Shown here: one piece after another, positions 35,374-45,554 of the stretch
Position numbering within the stretch: position 1 is the first letter of the stretch
Layout of the letters: each line of letters starts with the position of its first letter
Source of the DNA: Streptococcus suis
GTDB taxonomy: Bacteria; Bacillota; Bacilli; Lactobacillales; Streptococcaceae
DNA length: 51,694 nucleotides
Direction: 5' to 3'
NCBI RefSeq assembly: GCF_002960425.1
Contig: NZ_POIZ01000050.1
Coordinates: forward strand, 1 to 51,694
Position numbers and translations under genes: made by a program
Notes under the pieces: generated by a model
The model's input: the letters and a program-made list of their open reading frames with translations, nothing else
The model's database searches: none
Told to the model about the DNA's origin: nothing

Positions 35374-38328
35374 ATGACAAGGTTATCTTGTTTACTATTT
35401 GGAACTCCGACTATCTTAGTCAATCAAGCGGAAATCACACCATCCTATGCAAAAATCAGTGCCCTGATTTATTATCTTATGTTAAAAGGTGAAGCCAGTC
35501 GTGAAGAGGTAGCTACACTCTTGTGGGGGGATAAAAATTCCGAGAAGGCTAGAAAAAACTTACGGAATACTATTTATCAGACCAACAGAGAGCTAGGATG
35601 TGAAGCTATTGTCAGTCCCAGCAGGTCCATGCTTGCTATCAATCCCCATATTGCTATTGCCTGTGATGTGCAGCTATTCTTGTCAGACCCTGTTCACCAG
35701 CTCCATCTCTTCAAGGGAGAGTTTCTGGAAAATTTTTATATCAAGAATTGCCAAGAGTTTGACTTTTGGATAGAAAAAATCAAGTCCCAACTGGAAAAGA
35801 CCTATCTGACAGCTTGTCAGCAGTTGCTGGAAAAACAAGAGCGCTTGTCTGACCTAGAGGGAGCTGAGCACCTCATCCTTCGGATGATTAGCATGGATGA
35901 GTTCAATGAAGAGCATTATCTTAGCTTGATGAAACTCTATTTGGAGGAAGGACAGACACGAAAGATTATTGAAACCTATCATCGCTTGGCACAACTATTG
36001 GATAAGGAGCTCGGAATCGGACCTGGTGAATCGATAAAAAACCTCTATTATCAAGTCGTCAGGGATTATGCAGAGAAAAAAGACTCCCAGCTAGCTCCCA
36101 AAACCGACTACTTTTTTGGAAGAATTGAAGAAATTCATGCTATCGAACATTTCCTAGCCGCTGTCTTAGAAACTGGTAGTCGTGCCTTTTTCCTCCATGG
36201 TGAAGTTGGCTCAGGAAAACGAAGCCTGGTCCGTCAAGTTTTGGCTAACCAGGACCAACGGTTTTCTATCATTCATATCAACTGTTTACCAGAGGACCTC
36301 TACAAGCCATACTCCATTTGGCGAAAGATAAGTCATAACTATCAATGGATTTTCCAAGAGACATTGGATACAAGACTGCCTTTGGAAGAAACAAGGAACC
36401 GTGAAGACTTGATTGATGGTTTGGAAAAGACCTGTCAGAAACGAGCTCTACTGTTCTTGATTGAGGATGCTCATTGGATGGATAAAGAGAGTTTACAAGT
36501 AGTGCTGGACTGTATTCATGCTCTTAGCCGTGCTCCTCTAGCATTTCTATTCACCAGAAACTTACGGCAAAATAAGGAAATGGATTATCTTGAGCATTAC
36601 CTGTATAACCATCAGCTTGCAGAAAACCTTTATTTGAAAAATTTATCCCTCGCTGACAGTCAGGACTTTTTAAAAGAACTGAGCCAGCAGGATGCTCTTT
36701 CTAATTTAGAGCAGATTTACCATTTTAGTCAAGGCAATCTCTTTCTCCTTGACCAATACGCCCAGCAAATCAGGGAGGGATGTGAATTCCATCCTCTAAC
36801 GGCAGCTATTCGGTCAAAAATGGCTTTGCAGGTCCATGCCCTTGATACAAAAGAAGAGGAGTTACTCAACTACCTTTCGACCTGTAGTGCTGGAAGTGAT
36901 GTTAGTCTATTGGCTAATTTAATGGGGCTAAGCCATCATGAAATGGCTGTATTGGTTGATCAGCTAACCAGCAAATCCCTTATCCTGCAAAAAGAGGTTG
37001 ATGATCGACTGGAAGTACAATTTCGTCAAGCTGTCTTAGGAGAATTTCTCTACGATCAGTTACCTCTATCAAAAAGAAGGATTTTGCATGAACAAATTGC
37101 CTTTCATCTCATCCAAAAATTACAACTTCAACCTAACAACAGCCTCTTATTGCTAAAGATTGCAAGGCATTTTACTGCTGCCAAGCAACCTCTGATGGCT
37201 CTGGAATATCGTTTACAACACTTAAATCTGGCAATCAAGTCACACTACGATCTTTTTCCTTTGGGCTCTAGTAAGGACCAACTAAGTGGGGGCAAGGAAG
37301 AAGAGAATGTGCTCTGGATCCAGGAACAGTTGGCTGAAGTTCGGGAAAACATGGCCCATCTCGAAAAGCTTTATGGCGACCAACGTCAATTCCAGCTTCT
37401 TCAAGTTCGATTTGAATTTTATGAAGGTCGCTACTATATCCGAATCGGTAATTACCAGAAGGGGGTTAGCAGTATCCGTAAGGTGATTGCCAGAGCCCAC
37501 GCCCTCCATGAACAAGAATACCTACTAAAAGGCTATCGACAGTTTATCCATTACTGCATCCAGATTGAAAACATTAGTGACCTGGGCTACTATGCTGAAT
37601 TAGGTCTGGAAACTGCTATAGAGGCTAATGATCACCAAGCCATCGGAATGTTTCTACGCTTTAAGGGACTTTTTAATCTCATGTTAGGGGATGAGGAGAA
37701 GGCTAGTCGTCTTCTCTACGAAGCCATTGATTGCTTTAGTCTGACAGCTTCTATGCGGAAGAAATACGCCATTCAGATTGCTGCTGCCCTGGATTACTTG
37801 GCGGAGATGGCTCAGATTCGCAGAGATTTTCTGACTGCCATCCACCTGCAAAAAGACGCTATCGAATTGATGCAAGACCAGGCTCCACAGTCATCTACTC
37901 TTAGTTTTTATATCGGCTTGGGGACTTCCTACTATCATCTGCAAGATTTTGACCAGGCTCATTCCATCTTTCAGGCGTCTATTCAAGAAGTCAATCAACA
38001 GATTTATCCTTGGAAGGAAGTGCAACTCAAGCTCTATTTGGCACTACTAGGTTGTCAGAAACAAGACTACACAGGTGTTCATGACCTGCTAGATAGGAAA
38101 GAAGCTTTGATTTCTCGCTATTCTAATCCAAGAGATAAGGGCATGATTTATTACCTAATGGCAAAATTAAAGAATGAAATGAGGGACAATCCCCTACTAG
38201 AAGCTACATTTGCTCAAAAATTAGACGAGGACTTGAGCCACTACTACCACATCGCCAAACAATTCCTGAACCCTTATCGCGACCGTTTACTTCTGGAAGA
38301 TTTGGAGAATTTCATGAAAGCAAACTAA
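35374..38328 (+). CDS. SARP/BTAD-domain STAND-type transcriptional regulator
   Basis: This 984-residue protein has an N-terminal winged-helix DNA-binding domain of the OmpR/SARP type (1-90, LSCLLFGTPTILVNQAEI, LLWGDKNSEKARKNLRNTIY), a BTAD helical domain (about 90-245), and an ATPase domain with Walker A GEVGSGKRS (about 276-284) and Walker B LLFLIEDAHWMD (about 359-370). The C-terminal third is TPR-like repeats. Such proteins are signal-integrating activators. It is divergent from coiA and convergent with hutG across a shared terminator, so control of the hut genes is plausible but rests on position alone. No paired ligand domain is recognised. Confidence 0.85.
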   Translation: MTRLSCLLFGTPTILVNQAEITPSYAKISALIYYLMLKGEASREEVATLLWGDKNSEKARKNLRNTIYQTNRELGCEAIVSPSRSMLAINPHIAIACDVQLFLSDPVHQLHLFKGEFLENFYIKNCQEFDFWIEKIKSQLEKTYLTACQQLLEKQERLSDLEGAEHLILRMISMDEFNEEHYLSLMKLYLEEGQTRKIIETYHRLAQLLDKELGIGPGESIKNLYYQVVRDYAEKKDSQLAPKTDYFFGRIEEIHAIEHFLAAVLETGSRAFFLHGEVGSGKRSLVRQVLANQDQRFSIIHINCLPEDLYKPYSIWRKISHNYQWIFQETLDTRLPLEETRNREDLIDGLEKTCQKRALLFLIEDAHWMDKESLQVVLDCIHALSRAPLAFLFTRNLRQNKEMDYLEHYLYNHQLAENLYLKNLSLADSQDFLKELSQQDALSNLEQIYHFSQGNLFLLDQYAQQIREGCEFHPLTAAIRSKMALQVHALDTKEEELLNYLSTCSAGSDVSLLANLMGLSHHEMAVLVDQLTSKSLILQKEVDDRLEVQFRQAVLGEFLYDQLPLSKRRILHEQIAFHLIQKLQLQPNNSLLLLKIARHFTAAKQPLMALEYRLQHLNLAIKSHYDLFPLGSSKDQLSGGKEEENVLWIQEQLAEVRENMAHLEKLYGDQRQFQLLQVRFEFYEGRYYIRIGNYQKGVSSIRKVIARAHALHEQEYLLKGYRQFIHYCIQIENISDLGYYAELGLETAIEANDHQAIGMFLRFKGLFNLMLGDEEKASRLLYEAIDCFSLTASMRKKYAIQIAAALDYLAEMAQIRRDFLTAIHLQKDAIELMQDQAPQSSTLSFYIGLGTSYYHLQDFDQAHSIFQASIQEVNQQIYPWKEVQLKLYLALLGCQKQDYTGVHDLLDRKEALISRYSNPRDKGMIYYLMAKLKNEMRDNPLLEATFAQKLDEDLSHYYHIAKQFLNPYRDRLLLEDLENFMKAN

Positions 38329-38352
38329 ATAAGCTCAACTACAAATACAACC

Positions 38353-38394
38353 AAAAAGGAAGGACCTATTCAGTGATGGTCCTTCCTTTTTTCT
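38353..38394. terminator. Bidirectional terminator between the regulator and hutG
   Basis: AAAAGGAAGGACC and GGTCCTTCCTTTT form a long perfect stem around a 13-nt loop. It ends the regulator transcript rightwards and the hut operon leftwards. Confidence 0.9.
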
Positions 38395-38414
38395 AGTTAT
38401 CCTAGGAAAAGTCT

Positions 38415-39410
38415 TTATTTTCTGTCGTGTGTTTGAACCAAAATCCGTGTCAGATAGAAGATAAGCGTTGCTGCTAAGTTGGCCGTATGGTTGTCTATAT
38501 CATGAGGTGGAGATGTTTCAACAATATCGATACCAACAATTTTATCGCTAGCAGCCAAATACTGTAAAAGTAGAACGGCTAGGTTTGGGTCAATCCCAAG
38601 AGACTGAATGGCGCTGACACCTGGTGCAGATCCCACTGAAAAACAATCCATATCAATGGTCAGATGGATAGCCTGCTGACGCTGAATAAACTCATCTAGG
38701 TAAGAGCAAATTTTTTCATAGCCCATTACATAGAGATTTTGCCCGGTTAAAAAGGAAATATCTGCTGATTTAGCAACAAAGTCAAAGAGAAAGAGATTGG
38801 TATTGTGTTCTTGAATTCCTAAGGCTAAGTAAGGAAATTCGTAACCCCTTGTCCTACAATCATCATAAATCTGCCGAAAACCAGTACCAGAATTTGGACC
38901 TGTTTGGTCATAAGGACGAAGGTCAAAATGAGCGTCGAAATTGATAACAGCAATCGGCTCTTCCTGCTCTAAGCCAGCCTGCAGGCCCTTGTAATGTCCA
39001 TAGGCCGTTTCATGTCCTCCACCCAGGACAATCGGAAAAAGGTTCAAGTCCAGCATCCGCTGAACAGCTGCAGCCAGACTGTCCTGCAATTCTGCCAAGC
39101 TACAATTAGGCCCATCTATATCCCCTACATCATAAATCTTGACTTCTTTGCCCAGATGCCACGGTAGTTTAGCCAATTGGGTTCGGATACTGCTAGCCCC
39201 CTCTACTGCTCCAACACGTCCATGATTGATATAAACACCCTTGTCACTCTTGAAACCAATAATCCCAAAATGCTTGCCCTCTAAGCGTTCAAGTGTTTGG
39301 TCATTGAGATCGATAAATTCCATCACCATGCCCCATTTGGCAGTATAGAGATCATCGTCAACCCCTCTTTGATAGTAGGAATAGGTTGTTGGATAATAGT
39401 TACTTAGCAT
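38415..39410 (-). CDS. hutG: Formimidoylglutamase
   Basis: It hydrolyses N-formimino-L-glutamate to glutamate and formamide, the last step of one histidine route. The 331-residue protein is of the arginase/agmatinase fold with the two-manganese site in [27 protein letters not shown] and ETSPPHD. ATG 39410 follows TAGGAGAAAAC. It is the last hut gene on this strand, 124 bp after hutH. A hairpin of unclear function lies between them. Confidence 0.92.
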   Translation of the reverse strand: MLSNYYPTTYSYYQRGVDDDLYTAKWGMVMEFIDLNDQTLERLEGKHFGIIGFKSDKGVYINHGRVGAVEGASSIRTQLAKLPWHLGKEVKIYDVGDIDGPNCSLAELQDSLAAAVQRMLDLNLFPIVLGGGHETAYGHYKGLQAGLEQEEPIAVINFDAHFDLRPYDQTGPNSGTGFRQIYDDCRTRGYEFPYLALGIQEHNTNLFLFDFVAKSADISFLTGQNLYVMGYEKICSYLDEFIQRQQAIHLTIDMDCFSVGSAPGVSAIQSLGIDPNLAVLLLQYLAASDKIVGIDIVETSPPHDIDNHTANLAATLIFYLTRILVQTHDRK

Positions 39411-39453
39411 GTTTTCTCCTAGTTATCATCTTCATCATCAAACTCTGACAGAA

Positions 39454-39488
39454 TAGGAGGTCTTGTTCCTTGATAAGACCTCCTATTT
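39454..39488. other. Perfect hairpin between hutH and hutG
   Basis: AATAGGAGGTCTT and AAGACCTCCTATT form a 13-bp stem around a 9-nt loop in the 124-bp gap. There is no T run on the minus strand, so it is not an obvious terminator. It may stabilise the hutH message end or reduce read-through into hutG. Confidence 0.5.
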
Positions 39489-39534
39489 AGTATAGCTATC
39501 TTATTACTTCCTGTCAAATTCTGATCAGGCTGGC

Positions 39535-41079
39535 TTAGTCATATTGGATAGTCAGAGAAACTGCCTCTTCCACTGCAGCCAAGAATTCCGGACTTTCAAT
39601 CACAAGCGAAGCTTTATTGAGCTCGTCGTAGATTTCAATGTCTTTGTCATTTTCGATGAAGTCAACCTGCTGTCTAAAGACTGTATAGGCTGGCTTGGTT
39701 CCCTTACCAAGTTGAGTACTGTTCCCTTTCAAATCCAGAGCTTGACAAGCAGCCATGATTTCTGTTGCAAGGACACGGCGAGCATTTTTCAGTATTTCCC
39801 CTGCCTTACGGGCTGCAATTGTTCCCATGCTGACAAAGTCTTCTTGGTTTTCACAAGATGGAATAGAATCCACACTGGCTGGATGAGAAAGAACCTTGTT
39901 CTCGGATACTAGGGCCGCACAGGCATATTGGGTAATCATAAAGCCTGAATTACAGCCAGGGTGTTTAACCAAGAAGGACGGCAATTTGCTGAGCTGACTA
40001 TTGACCAAACGTTCGACACGGCGTTCAGACACATTTCCGATTTCTGCAATCGCGATACCCAACAAATCAAATGGCTGAGCCATCGGTTCTCCGTGGAAGT
40101 TACCACCTGAAATAACGTGGCCATTCTTACAAATGATTGGATTATCCGTTACAGAGTTGATTTCAATCTCTACTTTTTCCTTGACATAGGCAATCGAATC
40201 CTTGCTCGCACCATGAATTTGTGGGATACAGCGTAAGGTATACGGATCCTGCACGCGCTGAATGGTCGCCACTGTCGTGTTACCACTGTCTTCTAAGAGA
40301 TGACGAATATTTCTTGCCGTCGCAAGTTGACCACTTTGAGGACGGATAAGATGCAATTCTTCTTCAAATGGACTGGTAATACCATTATGAACTTCCAGTG
40401 AAAGTGCTCCAGCAATATCTGATAGTTTCAAAAGCTGGATAGCATCGTAAGTCACTAGGGCACCGATAGCTGTCAAGACTGTTGTGCCGTTGATCAAGGC
40501 TAAGCCCTCTTTTGCTGCTAGGTGAATGATGTCAATACCTGCTTGCTCCATAGCTTCCTTGCCTGAAAGTAACTGTCCCTTGTAATAGGCCTTACCCAAA
40601 CCTAACATTGGTAAAACCATATGAGAAAGCGGAGCAAGGTCACCTGATGCTCCTAATGAGCCTTTTTCAGGAATAAATGGATGAACCCCCTTGTTCAACA
40701 TCTCCAACAATTTTTCAACGGTTTCAAGCCGAATACCTGAATACCCTTTGACCAGAGAATTGATCCGAATCAGCATAATAGCACGAACCACATCCTCTGG
40801 TAGAGGATCCCCAAAACCGCTAGAATGGGTACGAATCAAATTTTCTTGCAGTTGGATAGTGTCTTCTGTAGGGATACTCACATTACAGAGGGAACCAAAA
40901 CCAGTGGTCACCCCATAGACAACCCGCTTTTCCCTGACAATATCATCCACAATCTGACGAGAAGCCAGCACATCCGCCTTAGCCTCTTCTGAAATCAAGC
41001 ACTGTTGACCAGCTCTGGCAACGGCTACAACATCTTCTAAAGACAAACTTTTTCCATCTAATACAAGTGGTTTTGTCAT
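39535..41079 (-). CDS. hutH: Histidine ammonia-lyase
   Basis: It removes ammonia from L-histidine to form urocanate. The 514-residue protein carries the Ala-Ser-Gly of the self-made MIO group in KGSLGASGDLAPLSHM, and YGVTTGFG near the N-terminus. The start is ATG 41079 (MTKPLVLDG), behind AAAGGATGAAAGTT; an in-frame start at 41154 would run into the permease gene and add 25 residues not found in the family. It lies 34 bp after the permease gene in the hut operon. Confidence 0.95.
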   Translation of the reverse strand: MTKPLVLDGKSLSLEDVVAVARAGQQCLISEEAKADVLASRQIVDDIVREKRVVYGVTTGFGSLCNVSIPTEDTIQLQENLIRTHSSGFGDPLPEDVVRAIMLIRINSLVKGYSGIRLETVEKLLEMLNKGVHPFIPEKGSLGASGDLAPLSHMVLPMLGLGKAYYKGQLLSGKEAMEQAGIDIIHLAAKEGLALINGTTVLTAIGALVTYDAIQLLKLSDIAGALSLEVHNGITSPFEEELHLIRPQSGQLATARNIRHLLEDSGNTTVATIQRVQDPYTLRCIPQIHGASKDSIAYVKEKVEIEINSVTDNPIICKNGHVISGGNFHGEPMAQPFDLLGIAIAEIGNVSERRVERLVNSQLSKLPSFLVKHPGCNSGFMITQYACAALVSENKVLSHPASVDSIPSCENQEDFVSMGTIAARKAGEILKNARRVLATEIMAACQALDLKGNSTQLGKGTKPAYTVFRQQVDFIENDKDIEIYDELNKASLVIESPEFLAAVEEAVSLTIQYD

Positions 41080-41113
41080 AACTTTCATCCTTTCGTTTTT
41101 CAGGAGTGTTCCA

Positions 41114-42427
41114 TTACACTTTCTTTCGTCCATGCATGAAGAAGTAAATCGCACTCGAAATCAGTAAACCAATGGCTCCATATACAAAGTTCATTGGATT
41201 GTCACCCCAAATCATAATCAAACTGATGACTACAGCAATAGTTGGAATAACTGGACCAAATGGCAGACGGAAAACTACCTGTGCATTCGGCTCATCTTTG
41301 CGTAATTTATTAACAGCCAGAGCTGTTGGGATGTATTGGAAGAAACGGAAGACAACACTGAGGGTAGCAAGAATTTCAAATGAACCTGATAATAATAATA
41401 TAACAGCAATGACACAAGAAATAATAATGGCTACAACTGGCGCATCATTGCCATTTTTTCGAGCAATGGCAGCTGGCAAAAGTCCCTCTTCTGCAATGGC
41501 AGCACCGAACCGTGGCACCATGATGGATTCACCCATGTTAAGACCGGTGATGGAAATGAGAGCCCCAATAGATACCAACCAGTAGCCAGCAGGACCGATC
41601 ATCTTAACAAGAGCATCTTGCACAGGAGCCTTTGTATCCATTATACCAGAACCTAGCATAGCAATGGTACCACCAATAATGAGCATATACAAAATTGAAA
41701 CAATACTAATGGAACCTAATATAGCTCGAGGAACATTTTTTTCTGGATTTCGCATCTCACCAGCTACGATAGAGAGGGTTTCAAAACCGATAAAGCCATA
41801 GAAAATATAGATGGCGGTACCTGAAATCGCTCCGAGCAAGGTTTGTCCTTCAGATAATTGAACAAAAGGACTAAAGTTAGACAAACCTTTAGGGATAAAG
41901 ATAAGAGCACAAAGAGAGAAGAGAATAATCGGAATTAACTTGGCAATGGTTGCTGTAATGGTAAAGACTTTGGAGGTTCTCAAACCAGCAATGTTCATCA
42001 AGGACAAGAGAATGACCAAGCCGATACTAAGTGGAATATTCATTCCCTCAAAGGCTGGGAAAGTAATGATGAACATCTTAGCAAAACCTGCTGCCATAGC
42101 CGCCCAGGCAAACATGGTCACCATCCAGCCTAAGATGCCGACATTAAAACCAATAAAGTCACCAAAAGCACGTTTAGAATATTGAAAGGCACCGCCGTTT
42201 TTTCCAAAGTACCCTGCTACCTCAGCAAAACAGACCGCCAACATGATGGTCAAGATAGCCGTTCCTAGCATAACAGCGATGGAAGCTGGACCTAGGTCCC
42301 GATAAATATTTTGCGGCAAGAGAAAGATACCAGACCCAATAACAGCGTTAATACCGTATAAGGTCGCTCCTGTCAGAGAGAATTTAGCACTCTCCTGCGT
42401 CGATAACTGTGTCTGTTTGTTTTCCAT
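41114..42427 (-). CDS. APC-family amino acid permease, probable histidine uptake
   Basis: This 437-residue protein has about 12 membrane spans of the amino acid-polyamine-organocation family. TLYGINAVIGSGIFLLP is the signature of span 1, and GFIGFETLSIVAGEMRNPEKNVPRA is the span 6-loop signature. It lies between hutD and hutH in the hut operon, so L-histidine is the likely substrate (inferred from context). ATG 42427 follows TAGGAGATCATATC. A 310-bp spacer with no gene separates it from hutD. Confidence 0.88.
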   Translation of the reverse strand: MENKQTQLSTQESAKFSLTGATLYGINAVIGSGIFLLPQNIYRDLGPASIAVMLGTAILTIMLAVCFAEVAGYFGKNGGAFQYSKRAFGDFIGFNVGILGWMVTMFAWAAMAAGFAKMFIITFPAFEGMNIPLSIGLVILLSLMNIAGLRTSKVFTITATIAKLIPIILFSLCALIFIPKGLSNFSPFVQLSEGQTLLGAISGTAIYIFYGFIGFETLSIVAGEMRNPEKNVPRAILGSISIVSILYMLIIGGTIAMLGSGIMDTKAPVQDALVKMIGPAGYWLVSIGALISITGLNMGESIMVPRFGAAIAEEGLLPAAIARKNGNDAPVVAIIISCVIAVILLLSGSFEILATLSVVFRFFQYIPTALAVNKLRKDEPNAQVVFRLPFGPVIPTIAVVISLIMIWGDNPMNFVYGAIGLLISSAIYFFMHGRKKV

Positions 42428-42740
42428 GATATGATCTCCTAAATCTTCTTCTAGATCATGTTCCTACCTAGGTCAGTAGACCTAAGTTTAGCAATCAGTG
42501 CCTTAGGCTTTGGGCAAGCTTGACAAGCAGTTAGATGAAGGGATCGGGGAGGCAACTCTTTGGTCTCTACAACCAGCAATTCCTTTGCGGCTAGATGACC
42601 ACTTCCCCACCCTTCTATATGGAAATCCAAATCGACTAAGGCATAAATATAGTCTTTTAGTTTACTTTTAGTACTAGGCAACGAGCCGCAGGCATAACTA
42701 GAGTTAGGCAAGGCGAGTTAACGAAGTAATAAAAGAAAAA
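42428..42740. other. Intergenic spacer of repeat-like character, no gene seen
   Basis: This 313-bp spacer interrupts the hut operon between hutD and the permease gene. An 86-codon open stretch on the minus strand (42451-42711) has no good ribosome binding site and no family resemblance, and is not called. CTTAGGTC/GACCTAGG pair near the left end (42470-42488). The block at 42680-42720 (AGGCAACGAGCCGCAGGCAT, AGGCAAGGCGAGTTAACGAA) looks like the debris of dispersed repeats common in streptococci. Confidence 0.5.
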
Positions 42741-43220
42741 CTAAATGACGATAAATTGAAAATCATCCCCACACTCTACCACCCAGTTGTTCTCATCCAT
42801 CACCTGTAAATCAGCTTGAACACTATCGTCAAATATTATATTAAAATCCTGTGCTTTTCCTAGGCATTGGATGGCTTGTTCCCCCTCAAACCGATGGATG
42901 TGATAAGGGGCCAGAGTCACTTGTTCACCGCTATTCATATCCTGCAAGACAATGGTTTTATCTAAGCTTAATAAAATGCGGTGATAAGAAGGTAGCGAGG
43001 TGAAGGTCGATTGTTCCGTGTCCATACTTGCTGTGGACAATCGAAATTGAAAATTTCTTTCACCATAGGAAGACTGAGTAGGAAAGAGATAGAGTTGAGT
43101 GGTTCGTCCACCTGACCAAGATGTTTCTTGGTAATCACTTGTTTTTAACTGTTCAACTTCTATCATCGATGGAAGTGCTGAACTGTGAATACCGGTTCTT
43201 ATTTGTTCAACTTCTATCAT
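42741..43220 (-). CDS. hutD: HutD/Ves-family protein
   Basis: This cupin-like protein of the HutD family (PF05962) is often encoded in hut operons and suggested to limit urocanate accumulation or sense it. Motifs: QETSWSGGRTTQLYLFP, NFQFRLSTASMDTEQSTFTSLPSYHRILLSLD, HRFEGEQAI. It has 159 residues, about 18 more than needed: codons 1-18 (MIEVEQIRTGIHSSALPS) come from an insertion that duplicates the ATGATAGAAGTTGAACA start. The RBS (GAGAGGTGAAGG) now serves the upstream ATG (43220); the original ATG (43166) has none. Confidence 0.82.
   Translation of the reverse strand: MIEVEQIRTGIHSSALPSMIEVEQLKTSDYQETSWSGGRTTQLYLFPTQSSYGERNFQFRLSTASMDTEQSTFTSLPSYHRILLSLDKTIVLQDMNSGEQVTLAPYHIHRFEGEQAIQCLGKAQDFNIIFDDSVQADLQVMDENNWVVECGDDFQFIVI
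43168..43203. repeat. 36-bp end fragment of the MITE-like repeat inside hutD
   Basis: GATGGAAGTGCTGAACTGTG continuing to ACCGGTTCTTAT matches the right end of repeat copy 1 (23371-23393). It is flanked by an exact 18-bp direct repeat TGTTCAACTTCTATCATC (43150-43167 and 43204-43221). The insert plus one repeat is 54 bp, so the hutD frame is kept and 18 codons are added. Confidence 0.85.
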
Positions 43221-43232
43221 CCTTCACCTCTC

Positions 43233-44906
43233 TTAGAATAGACCTGTGATATTGCCCTGGTTGTCAATATCAATTTTTTCACTCGCAGGGACCTTTGGCA
43301 AACCTGGCATGGTCATAATATTGCCCGTCAAGGCGACGATAAAGCCAGCACCTGCTGAAACTTTGACATTGCTAATAGTCACTGTAAAGTCTGTCGGAGC
43401 TCCTAGTAGATTAGGGTTATCTGAGAAGGAATACTGGGTCTTGGCCATACAGATTGGATAGGAACCAAAACCTAGTCTTTCCAGTTCAGCTATTTCTTTT
43501 TTAGCAACTGCTGAGAGTTTTACCCCTTGACCACCATAGACTTTTGTCACAATTTTATGTAGTTTGGTTTCAATACTGTCTTCTACATCATAGACAAATT
43601 GGAAATGATTTTCTTCTTGAGCAAGTTGGACAACTTTCTCTGCAAGTTGACGACCTCCTTGACCTCCATGCGCCCAAACATCAGACAGTACTACATCAAC
43701 ACCACGTTTGGCACAAGCAGTAGAAACTGCCTCTAATTCTGCCTCTGTATCTAGTGGGAATTTATTGATGGCAACAACCGCAGGTAAACCATAGACTTCC
43801 TGTATATTCTCCAGATGTTTTTCAAGGTTTGGTAATCCTGCAAGCACTGCTTCTACATTTTCTTGAGCCAGGTCAGACTTGGCAACTCCACCATGCATTT
43901 TAAGGGCTCGGATGGTCGCTACGAGTACGACTGCAGAAGGTCGTAAACCGCTTAGACGACACTTGATGTCAATGAATTTTTCAGCCCCTAAATCCGCCCC
44001 AAAGCCTGCTTCTGTCACCACATAATCTGCATATTTCAAGGCCAGTTTGGTCGCTAGGACACTGTTACAGCCATGAGCAATATTGGCAAATGGACCTCCG
44101 TGAATAAGGGCTGGGGAATGTTCAAGGGTTTGAACAAGGTTCGGATGAATAGCATCTTTCAGGAGTGCTGCCATTGCCCCAACTGCCTTAAGGTCCCCAG
44201 CTGTAACTGGTTGCCCTTGGAAATTATATCCGATAATGATTTTTTCCAGTCGTGCCTTCAAATCAGCTATATTTTCAGATAGGCATAAAATGGCCATAAT
44301 CTCTGATGCAACGGTAATATCGTAGCCATCTTCCCTAGGTACTCCATTTACCTTTCCATGAAGACCGTCAACAATATGGCGAAGCTGGCGGTCATTCATG
44401 TCAACTACTCGCTTCCAGGTAATTCGACGGCTATCAATTCCCAAGGTATTCCCGTGGTGAATATGATTATCAATCAAGGCTGCGAGTAGGTTATTGGCTA
44501 CACCGATGGCATGAAAATCTCCAGTAAAATGCAAGTTAATATCTTCCATTGGAACAACTTGGGCATAGCCACCTCCCGCTGCGCCACCTTTAACCCCAAA
44601 GACAGGTCCTAAAGACGGCTCACGCAGGGCGATAATAGCCTTTTTACCAATAGCAGATAAGGCATCAACCAAACCGACAGAAGTTGTTGTTTTGCCTTCC
44701 CCTGCTGGAGTAGGAGAAATAGCCGTTACCAAAATCAATTTCCCATCTGGTTGATCTTTCAAGGCTTCCAACTGACGACTGTCAATTTTAGCCTTGTATC
44801 TACCATATAACGATAAACTTTCTTCTGGAATACCTAAACGTTCTGCTACCTGTCCAATGGGTTCCATTTGGACGGAATTCGCAATGTCAATATCTGATAA
44901 AACCAT
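43233..44906 (-). CDS. fhs: Formate-tetrahydrofolate ligase
   Basis: It interconverts formate, ATP and tetrahydrofolate with 10-formyl-THF. The 557-residue protein has the ATP loop [51 protein letters not shown] and [18 protein letters not shown]. The start is ATG 44906 behind AAAGGAGGGACT, not the in-frame start at 44942 that would overlap fchA. Its place in the hut operon suggests it runs toward formate and ATP, turning the one-carbon unit from histidine into energy. A housekeeping fhs copy is usually elsewhere in streptococci. Confidence 0.93.
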   Translation of the reverse strand: MVLSDIDIANSVQMEPIGQVAERLGIPEESLSLYGRYKAKIDSRQLEALKDQPDGKLILVTAISPTPAGEGKTTTSVGLVDALSAIGKKAIIALREPSLGPVFGVKGGAAGGGYAQVVPMEDINLHFTGDFHAIGVANNLLAALIDNHIHHGNTLGIDSRRITWKRVVDMNDRQLRHIVDGLHGKVNGVPREDGYDITVASEIMAILCLSENIADLKARLEKIIIGYNFQGQPVTAGDLKAVGAMAALLKDAIHPNLVQTLEHSPALIHGGPFANIAHGCNSVLATKLALKYADYVVTEAGFGADLGAEKFIDIKCRLSGLRPSAVVLVATIRALKMHGGVAKSDLAQENVEAVLAGLPNLEKHLENIQEVYGLPAVVAINKFPLDTEAELEAVSTACAKRGVDVVLSDVWAHGGQGGRQLAEKVVQLAQEENHFQFVYDVEDSIETKLHKIVTKVYGGQGVKLSAVAKKEIAELERLGFGSYPICMAKTQYSFSDNPNLLGAPTDFTVTISNVKVSAGAGFIVALTGNIMTMPGLPKVPASEKIDIDNQGNITGLF

Positions 44907-44916
44907 AGTCCCTCCT

Positions 44917-45543
44917 TTACACAATACGAAGAATGTCTTCATATACTTGATCTGCTAGGTTAGAACCATCTTCTAACATCGTCTGGCCTTGTTGGCGGTA
45001 GGTTGCAACAAATTCCTCATCCTTGATACCAGATAGATTGATGAGAACATTGAGCCATGCCCCCTGCAAACCTGCCTTGAGCGAGAGGGCTGCTACCCCC
45101 AAATCACTGGCTGCATTGGTATTGGACTTGCCAACAGCAGTAGCCGTAACCTGAAGCGCCTGCAAAATTGTTTCCATCATGCCATACGGAGAGAGCGTTG
45201 CTGCCTTCAAGGCTGCCTGCATAGCCTGCCTGCGAGCTTCCTTGTCTTCCTCTGTTTCCTTAGGCATATCAAAGACAGCTGATACCTGATTAAAGGCTTC
45301 TGTGTCTTCGTCTATTGCCCGCAATAACCGCTCCTGCAAGTCACCAGCCACGGTATGAATTTCTTCAATAGTTGCTTGATAGTCCGCATACTTTTTCTTC
45401 CCAAGGGTCAACTCGCACACCATTTTTGTCAACGAAATACCATTGACAGCCGAGAGGGCTGCTGCTGAGCCTCCACCTGGTGCTGGGGCATCTGATCCCA
45501 GTAATTGAGCAAATTCTGTAAGGGTTAAATCCACTAATGCCAT
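44917..45543 (-). CDS. fchA: Formiminotetrahydrofolate cyclodeaminase
   Basis: It converts 5-formimino-THF to 5,10-methenyl-THF and ammonia. The 208-residue helical protein of the FTCD_C family has [20 protein letters not shown] near the N-terminus and [32 protein letters not shown] at the C-terminal side. The start is ATG 45543 (MALVDLTL), behind GGAGTGCGACCG. It lies 11 bp after ftcD and before fhs. The bifunctional animal FTCD enzyme is here two separate genes. Confidence 0.9.
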   Translation of the reverse strand: MALVDLTLTEFAQLLGSDAPAPGGGSAAALSAVNGISLTKMVCELTLGKKKYADYQATIEEIHTVAGDLQERLLRAIDEDTEAFNQVSAVFDMPKETEEDKEARRQAMQAALKAATLSPYGMMETILQALQVTATAVGKSNTNAASDLGVAALSLKAGLQGAWLNVLINLSGIKDEEFVATYRQQGQTMLEDGSNLADQVYEDILRIV

Positions 45544-45554
45544 CGGTCGCACTC

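Noticed and set aside
41080..41154. Longer hutH start overlapping the permease gene
   Set aside because: The ATG at 41079 has its own ribosome binding site and gives the family-typical N-terminus; the extension does not.
42451..42711. 86-codon minus-strand frame between hutD and the permease gene
   Set aside because: It has no convincing ribosome binding site, no family resemblance and a composition like repeat debris, so it is described as spacer.
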